Below, in pieces: positions 15,636 through 19,391 of a stretch of 19,391 nt of DNA. The notes below the pieces were generated by a model that worked only from the letters and a program-made list of their open reading frames with translations, ran no database searches and was not told the DNA's origin. The position numbers and the translations under genes were made by a program. The stretch is from Fimbriimonadaceae bacterium (lineage in GTDB: Bacteria > Armatimonadota > Fimbriimonadia > Fimbriimonadales > Fimbriimonadaceae): assembly GCA_025451715.1 (NCBI GenBank), contig JANWJY010000132.1, positions 1-19,391 on the forward strand. The letters are read 5' to 3'. The number at the start of each line of letters is the position of its first letter. Positions within the stretch are counted from its first letter, which is position 1.

Positions 15636-16427
15636 CTAGGCGAAGAGCCAGGAGGTCATGAAGTAGTTCGTCACATAGATCAACACCATTGTGATCACGA
15701 CAGTTCGCGTGGTGGCCTCTCCGACGCCGACTGCGCCCTTGGTGGTCCTCATCCCTTGCTGGCACGCGACCAGCGCCACGATCAGGCCGAACACGATCGT
15801 TTTGACCATTCCCCCGTTCAGGTCACCGGGCTCGACCCACTGTCGGATCGAGGTCATGAACGTGCCGCTAGCGACCCCGCTCACCTTGACCGACACGAGA
15901 TAGCCCCCGAACACACCGCTGAATATCCCGACCATGCACAGCACGGGGAGCATCGTGAGCGCGGCGATAACCCGGGGCACGACGAGGTAGCTCGTTGGAT
16001 TGACGTTGAGCGCGCGCAACGCGTCGATCTGCTCGGTGACCGCCATCGAACCGATCTGCGCCGCCATCGCCGATCCGCAGCGCGCGGCGACCATGATACC
16101 CGCGAGCACGGGCGCGATCTCGCGGCACAGCGCGAGCCCGACTGTCGCTCCGGCGAGGCTCGAAGCGCCGTATTTGACCAGAAGGTCAGCCGAGTAAAGG
16201 GAGAGAACTGCGCCGCTCGAGAACGTGGTAAGCGCGACGATCGGGACAGAGGCCGCACCGATGAACGCCATCTGTCCGATGGTCTCGTGGAACTCAAACG
16301 GGCGGCGGAAGAGGCGGCGGAAGAAGTCGATGAGCAGCAGGGTGACCTCGCCGACGAAGGTGAGCGCCTCGTAAGCGAGCTTGAATGGAGGGGAGGCCGG
16401 TTTCGTCTGCTGTGCTGCAACCGCCAT
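15636..16427 (-). CDS. mlaE: MlaE-family ABC transporter permease
   Basis: MlaE permeases are the membrane subunits of Mla-type phospholipid transporters that move lipid between inner and outer membranes. The 263-residue product shows an N-terminal amphipathic region (LAYEALTFVGEVTLLLIDFFRRLF), then ETIGQMAFIGAASVPIVALT, the conserved CREIAPVLAGIMVAARCGSA, and the signature TEQIDALRALNVNPTSYLVVPRV. Later helices are LPVLCMVGIFSGVFGG, GGMVKTIVFGLIVALVACQQG and a C-terminal helix. ATG 16427 gives family-typical length; a GTG 22 codons earlier is possible but adds an unlikely tail. A TAACAT box 7 nt upstream (16435-16440, complement) suggests a leaderless start. No MlaF ATPase or MlaD (MCE) gene is in the window. 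Confidence 0.92.
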   Translation of the reverse strand: MAVAAQQTKPASPPFKLAYEALTFVGEVTLLLIDFFRRLFRRPFEFHETIGQMAFIGAASVPIVALTTFSSGAVLSLYSADLLVKYGASSLAGATVGLALCREIAPVLAGIMVAARCGSAMAAQIGSMAVTEQIDALRALNVNPTSYLVVPRVIAALTMLPVLCMVGIFSGVFGGYLVSVKVSGVASGTFMTSIRQWVEPGDLNGGMVKTIVFGLIVALVACQQGMRTTKGAVGVGEATTRTVVITMVLIYVTNYFMTSWLFA

Positions 16428-16434
16428 TGGAGGG

Positions 16435-16440
16435 ATGTTA
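16435..16440 (-). promoter_or_regulatory. -10 box TAACAT for the MlaE operon
   Basis: On the minus strand TAACAT lies 7 nt before ATG 16427, and there is no Shine-Dalgarno. This matches the spacing seen at other genes in the window. No clear -35 is seen. Confidence 0.35.
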
Positions 16441-16497
16441 CCAGGGCGTTTGGACGGTAGGACTGCGAGGCGGCGGGACGAAAAACCTGTCACCAGC

Positions 16498-16503
16498 TAT
16501 AAT
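16498..16503 (+). promoter_or_regulatory. Consensus -10 TATAAT for the small-protein/YchF operon
   Basis: TATAAT ends 8 nt before the GTG at 16512, so transcription would start within a base or two of the start codon. No good -35 is visible. It is divergent from the MlaE promoter about 60 bp away. Confidence 0.5.
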
Positions 16504-16511
16504 TCAACACC

Positions 16512-16658
16512 GTGGCGCTCGAGTCCAAGAAGCGGGACCGGCGGAGGTTCCCTTGGTGGCCACTCGTCCTCATCGTGGCCAGCATCTACCTCTTCTGGGT
16601 GCTGCCCTACCAGCAGCGCGAACGCGAGGTCGAGGTCAAGTTCGAGCAGCCCAAATAG
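16512..16658 (+). CDS. 48-aa single-pass membrane protein upstream of the YchF-type gene
   Basis: The GTG-initiated frame encodes a very basic start (ALESKKRDRRRF), a tryptophan pair, one hydrophobic helix (PLVLIVASIYLFWVLPY) and a charged tail (QQREREVEVKFEQPK). It then stops 6 nt before the YchF-type ATG. Support: a consensus -10 placed for exactly this start, positive-inside topology, and tight spacing to the next gene. I recognise no family. It may anchor or modulate a partner at the membrane; that is speculation. Confidence 0.68.
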   Translation: MALESKKRDRRRFPWWPLVLIVASIYLFWVLPYQQREREVEVKFEQPK

Positions 16659-16664
16659 ACCAGC

Positions 16665-17720
16665 ATGAACGTCGGCATCATTGGATTCCCCCAGGCGGGC
16701 AAGAGCACGCTCTACAGAGCGGCGGCCCTGGGCCACGCGAAAGGCGAGGTCACGGCAGTGCCGGTGCCCGACCCGCGTTTCGACCGCATCGTGTCGCAGG
16801 TGAGGCCGAAGAAGGCGACTCCCGCGACCGTGATCTTGCACGACGACGTCGAGGCGATTGCGACGAGCGGAAAGCTGTTCTCGCTGCGGTTCCTTGAGCA
16901 CGCGCGCAAGGCTGACGTGCTGTTGCACGTCGTGCGCGCATTCGACTCGCCGATGTCGCCGTACCACGCGTCGGTGAACCCCGCGCGCGACCAGGAGGCG
17001 GTCAACGTCGAAATGGTGCTGAGCGACCTGCAGACCATCGAGACGCGGATGGAAAAGCTACAGAAGATGCAGGCGACGCGCGCGCCCGGATCGCCCGAGT
17101 ACAACGAAAAGATGCTGTTCGACCGGATCAAGCCGACGATTGAGGAGGGCACGCCGATCCGCGCGATCGAGCTGAACGAAGAGGAGCAGCGGATCTGCCG
17201 CAACTACCAGTTCCTCTCGGCCAAGCAGACCGTTGTCGCGTTCAACGTTTCGGAGGACGAGGCTTCATCGCCGCCTGAGAACGTGAAGGAGCAGATCGAG
17301 AAGCTCAAGGGTATCGGAACACAGGCGTTCGCGGTGTGCGCGACTTTAGAGGAAGAGATCGCACAGCTCGACCCGGCCGACCAGCCGGAGTACCTTTCAT
17401 CGCTCGGACTGACGGAGCCCGCGAGCGCGCGGCTCGTGCGCGCGGTGTACGATGCGCTCGGGCTGATCACATTCTTCACTGCGGGAGAGAACGATACGCG
17501 CGCGTGGCCGCTGCGGACGGGAAGCAACGCGCTAAAGGCCGCGGCGACGATCCACAACGACATCGCGAAGGGGTTCATCCGCGCCGAAGTTGTGCACTAC
17601 GGCGACTACGACGCGGTGGGATCGCTCGACGCGGCGTACAAGGGCGGAAAGATGCAGCTCGAAGGCAAGGAGTACGTCGTGAAGGACGGGGACTTGTTGC
17701 ACATTCGCAATAAGAGCTGA
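16665..17720 (+). CDS. Divergent YchF/OBG-type P-loop NTPase (DUF933/TGS C-terminus)
   Basis: The 351-residue protein opens with MNVGIIGFPQAGKSTLYRA, a P-loop (residues 7-15) in YchF position. FLEHARKADVLLHVVRAFDSP matches the strand and helix after switch II, and AFNVSEDE (about N194) stands where YchF has its N-x-x-E base-recognition motif, which favours ATP over GTP. The C-terminal 85 residues (FFTAGENDTRAWPLRTGSNALKAAATIHNDIAKGFIRAEVV in part, ending EYVVKDGDLLHIR) are a clear YchF TGS/DUF933 domain. Unusual: the DxAGLxxGA switch II motif of true YchF is replaced by HDDVEAIATSGKLF (about 59-72), so hydrolysis may be altered. It could be a YchF paralogue rather than the housekeeping copy. 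It directly follows a 48-aa membrane protein. Confidence 0.88.
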   Translation: MNVGIIGFPQAGKSTLYRAAALGHAKGEVTAVPVPDPRFDRIVSQVRPKKATPATVILHDDVEAIATSGKLFSLRFLEHARKADVLLHVVRAFDSPMSPYHASVNPARDQEAVNVEMVLSDLQTIETRMEKLQKMQATRAPGSPEYNEKMLFDRIKPTIEEGTPIRAIELNEEEQRICRNYQFLSAKQTVVAFNVSEDEASSPPENVKEQIEKLKGIGTQAFAVCATLEEEIAQLDPADQPEYLSSLGLTEPASARLVRAVYDALGLITFFTAGENDTRAWPLRTGSNALKAAATIHNDIAKGFIRAEVVHYGDYDAVGSLDAAYKGGKMQLEGKEYVVKDGDLLHIRNKS

Positions 17721-17722
17721 GC

Positions 17723-17749
17723 GGGAGGGTGCCGCTCCTGCGGCACCGC
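17723..17749. repeat. REP hairpin, left arm of a 27-bp perfect inverted repeat
   Basis: The core GTGCCGC-TCCT-GCGGCAC is a 7-bp hairpin flanked by a GGGAGG head, the usual asymmetry of REP sequences. The whole 27-mer is the exact reverse complement of 18240-18266. It sits 2 nt after the YchF-type stop and 3 nt from the end of the RAYT gene, so it may also serve as a terminator or mRNA 3' stabiliser for both. Confidence 0.85.
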
Positions 17750-17752
17750 ATC

Positions 17753-18211
17753 TCAAATCAGGTTAAGTTCTCCCGGGTACGGCCAGTCGCTGGCACTTAG
17801 AACTAGGCCGGCACGGACAGGGTTGTTATCGACGTACTCCCACTTCTCCTGGCCCTTGCCTTCTCGAATGCGCGTGTTCCAAAACTGCTGCTGCCAAAGT
17901 GACCGGTCTTCCTGACGGTGCCAAGACTTGGACGAGAGCGACTTCCAGTACGCGACCCAATTCGCAAGCGGTACGGCATCCAATCGGCTTCTCGCGCATA
18001 ACAAGTGCACGTGATCGGGCATGACAACGTAGCGTCCAACGAGCCAATGGTCGGCTTCGAGCCAAACGCGCACCAGCGCCTCATGGGCAGCAGGGTTGTC
18101 GAGAATCCTCTTGCGATCCTTGGTGCATACAGTCACGAAGGTGACGGATCCGTCAAAGCGTGCGGATTCGGGCTCAACGTGCGTGGGATAGCGGCGGTGC
18201 GGTTGATCCAT
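17753..18211 (-). CDS. REP-associated tyrosine transposase (RAYT, Y1/HUH family)
   Basis: RAYTs are single-strand nucleases of the IS200/IS605-like Y1 superfamily that cut and join at REP hairpins and are thought to spread them. The 152-residue product has the HUH motif MPDHVHLL (H67, H69) and the downstream catalytic-Tyr helix EYVDNNPVRAGLV (Y126). FVTVCTKDRKRIL and QQQFWNTRIRE are also typical of the family. Length is normal and there is no visible damage, so it may be active. A purine-rich GAGGA directly abuts the ATG. Perfect REP arms bracket it (17723-17749 and 18240-18266), supporting a matched transposase and target pair. It sits between ychF-like and selD, facing the other way. Confidence 0.93.
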   Translation of the reverse strand: MDQPHRRYPTHVEPESARFDGSVTFVTVCTKDRKRILDNPAAHEALVRVWLEADHWLVGRYVVMPDHVHLLCARSRLDAVPLANWVAYWKSLSSKSWHRQEDRSLWQQQFWNTRIREGKGQEKWEYVDNNPVRAGLVLSASDWPYPGELNLI

Positions 18212-18239
18212 TCCTCGTCGGAAGAGTCTATCGCAATCG

Positions 18240-18266
18240 GCGGTGCCGCAGGAGCGGCACCCTCCC
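18240..18266. repeat. REP hairpin, right arm of the 27-bp inverted repeat, in the selD leader
   Basis: Exact reverse complement of 17723-17749 over all 27 bases. It lies 28 nt upstream of the RAYT start and ends 16 nt before the selD ATG, where a folded RNA hairpin could affect selD translation. Confidence 0.85.
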
Positions 18267-18282
18267 CCGGTATCCTGCGGCG

Positions 18283-19272
18283 ATGCGTCTCACGCACATG
18301 GTCGCCTGCGCCGGTTGAGCGAGCAAGCTGGGTCCTGCCCAGTTGGCGGAGGTTCTCCGCCATTTGCCTCGGTCCACCGACCCTAACCTGCTCGTCGGAT
18401 TTGAAAACAGCGACGATGCGGGAGTGTTCAAGCTGTCTCCGACACAGGCGCTCGTGCAGACGATCGACTTCTTCACTCCGGTCGTCGACGACCCGTACGA
18501 CTACGGTCAGATCGCGGCGGCGAACTCGCTGAGCGACGTGTACGCGATGGGAGGGCGTCCCCTCACTGCGCTCAACGTTTGCTGCTTCGACCCGGACATG
18601 GCGGCCGCGGAGGTGTGGGCGCAGATCATCCTTGGGATGCGCGACAAGACCACAGAGAGCGGCACAGTGGTGGTCGGCGGGCACACCGTCGAGAGCGCGC
18701 AGCCGTTCTTCGGGCTCTCGGTGACGGGGCTCATCGACCCGATGAAGGTGTTCCGCAACGACCAGGCGGAGGTCGGCGACGACATCTATCTGAGCAAGCC
18801 GCTCGGCACGGGGATCGTGACGACCGCGCACAAGTTCGACAAGTGCACGCCCGAGGAGCTGAGCGCCGCAGTTACGGCGATGAAGACGCTGAACGCCGCC
18901 GCCACGACCAGGGCACATGAAGCAGGGGTGAAGTGCGCGACGGACATCACGGGGTTCGGTCTAGCCGGCCACTTGTTCAACGTCGCGAAGGCGAGCCGCG
19001 TGGGGATCGAGATCGACTGTGCCTCTCTACCGTTGTTGCCGGGCGTCGAGCGGTTGGTGGCGGTCGGCGCGCTCACGGGCGGCGCGACCAAGAACCTCGC
19101 GTTCCTCGCTGAGTCGCTGCACTTCGCCGAATCGCTGCCATCGTGGATGCGGCAGGTCGTGCTCGATCCGCAGACGAGCGGCGGGCTCGCCACTTTTGCG
19201 CGCGTGCCCGTCGAGGGCGCGGTGAAGATCGGTCGCGTGATCGCGAGCGTGCCGAAGATCTTTGTGAGGTAG
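18283..19272 (+). CDS. selD: Selenide, water dikinase SelD, itself a selenoprotein (Sec12)
   Basis: SelD makes selenophosphate from selenide and ATP, the selenium donor for selenocysteine and selenouridine. The ATG at 18283 starts RLTHMVACAG, then an in-frame TGA (18316-18318), then ASKLGPAQLAEVLRHL, running into an uninterrupted SelD frame. Aligned with E. coli SelD (RLTQYSHGAGCGCK), the TGA falls on catalytic Cys17 and the following Lys15 on catalytic Lys20, so the codon is read as Sec12. Downstream motifs are FENSDDAGVF, QTIDFFTPVVDDPYDYG, GGHTVESAQPFFGLSVTG, TDITGFGLAGHLFNVA and DPQTSGGL. The length of 329 residues including Sec is normal for the family. Conventional calling would start at TTG 18343 and lose the active site. 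No selA, selB or tRNA-Sec is in the window. Confidence 0.95.
18316..18318 (+). other. Selenocysteine (recoded UGA) codon of selD
   Basis: TGA is in frame between the conserved N-terminal AG and the ASK that carries the catalytic Lys. It aligns with the Cys/Sec position of all SelD enzymes. Confidence 0.92.
18319..18345 (+). promoter_or_regulatory. Bacterial SECIS-like hairpin in selD
   Basis: CTGGG (18328-18332) pairs with CCCAG (18338-18342), extended by G-T and A-T pairs below, around a TCCTG loop. GGTC at the top of the 5' strand (18331-18334) recalls the GGUC of the E. coli fdhF SECIS loop recognised by SelB. The loop starts 15 nt after the UGA, at the short end of the usual bacterial spacing. 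Confidence 0.62.
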
Positions 19273-19297
19273 GGCTTGCTGTTACCAATCGGATTGA

Positions 19298-19329
19298 TCG
19301 GATTGATCGGACCCATCCGACGAATCCGA
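19298..19329 (+). terminator. Long imperfect hairpin after selD
   Basis: TCGGATT-GA-TCGGA pairs with TCCGA-CG-AATCCGA around a CCCA loop: 12 base pairs with one 2x2 internal loop. It lies 25 nt after the selD stop. There is no T-run, so it may be a Rho-independent-like end, a stabiliser or a repeat. The left side also contains tandem ATCGGATTG units (from 19288). Confidence 0.45.
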
Positions 19330-19361
19330 ACAAACCCGGACCAACCCGAGCATAATTCTCC

Positions 19362-19391
19362 ATGCCCCTCGGATACTCCTTTTGGCTGCAC
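19362..19391 (+). CDS. Possible start of the next gene, partial at right edge
   Basis: An ATG at 19362 is open for ten codons (MPLGYSFWLH) to the window end. A CATAAT box 5 nt upstream copies the -10-next-to-start layout of other genes here. Too short to identify. Confidence 0.3.
   Translation, partial: MPLGYSFWLH

Noticed and set aside
18133..18918. 261-residue minus-strand ORF across the RAYT/selD junction
   Set aside because: It is an Arg/His/Val-rich shadow of selD on the other strand and runs across the REP arm.
18343..19272. SelD starting at TTG 18343
   Set aside because: This would drop the catalytic Cys/Sec and Lys; the upstream frame through the UGA restores a standard SelD N-terminus.
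19288..19311. Tandem ATCGGATTG units as a separate repeat family
   Set aside because: There are only about two and a half copies, and they are explained by the left arm of the hairpin after selD.

Overview
The window is high-GC bacterial chromosome with densely packed genes on both strands. The gene mix suggests a Gram-negative-type (outer-membrane) bacterium from a less-studied phylum. An Armatimonadota/Fimbriimonadia-like organism is my best guess, from the VPS10/Asp-box protein, the free-standing mini-RHS gene, the FN3 gene and the -10-next-to-ATG promoters. This is inference: there is no rRNA or other marker that fixes taxonomy.

Layout. 1-1920 (-): a GT-C membrane glycosyltransferase with TPRs, cut by the left edge. 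2076-4718 (+): a large Asp-box/BNR beta-propeller protein. 4722-4841: a structured, probably mobile intergenic repeat. 4868-6226 (+): a BaiN-type FAD oxidoreductase whose ORF carries an in-frame 108-nt palindromic repeat. 6253-9735 looks like an accessory island: a DUF2971-like gene, an FN3 gene on the other strand, nine 21-nt repeat units, a structured RNA leader, a free-standing RHS-tip gene with a Cys-rich C-terminus, and an overlapping partner gene closed by a strong terminator. 9835-11553 (-): rimO and a DUF4342 gene. 11601-13626 (+): a secreted Kelch protein and an M42 metallopeptidase. 13670-16427 (-): MlaE-type permease, a lipoprotein and a secreted WD40 protein. 16512-17720 (+): an unlisted 48-aa membrane protein and a divergent YchF-type P-loop protein. 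17723-18266: a complete REP-RAYT-REP unit. 18283-19272 (+): selD, encoded as a selenoprotein with an in-frame UGA. The right edge may hold the first ten codons of another gene.

Main points. (1) selD is truncated by standard ORF calling: real translation starts 60 nt earlier and reads through UGA at 18316-18318, giving selenocysteine at the catalytic position, with a SECIS-like hairpin just downstream. The organism therefore probably has a working selenocysteine system. (2) The Y1 transposase is bracketed by a perfect 27-bp inverted repeat, each arm itself a REP hairpin; one arm lies in the selD leader. (3) A palindromic repeat has been absorbed into the FAD-oxidoreductase protein without breaking the frame. 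(4) The RHS-tip gene and its coupled partner, with a leader that folds from its predicted first nucleotide, are the best candidates for an undescribed system. Several genes have a TAnnnT box 6-8 nt before the start codon and no Shine-Dalgarno, suggesting leaderless transcripts.
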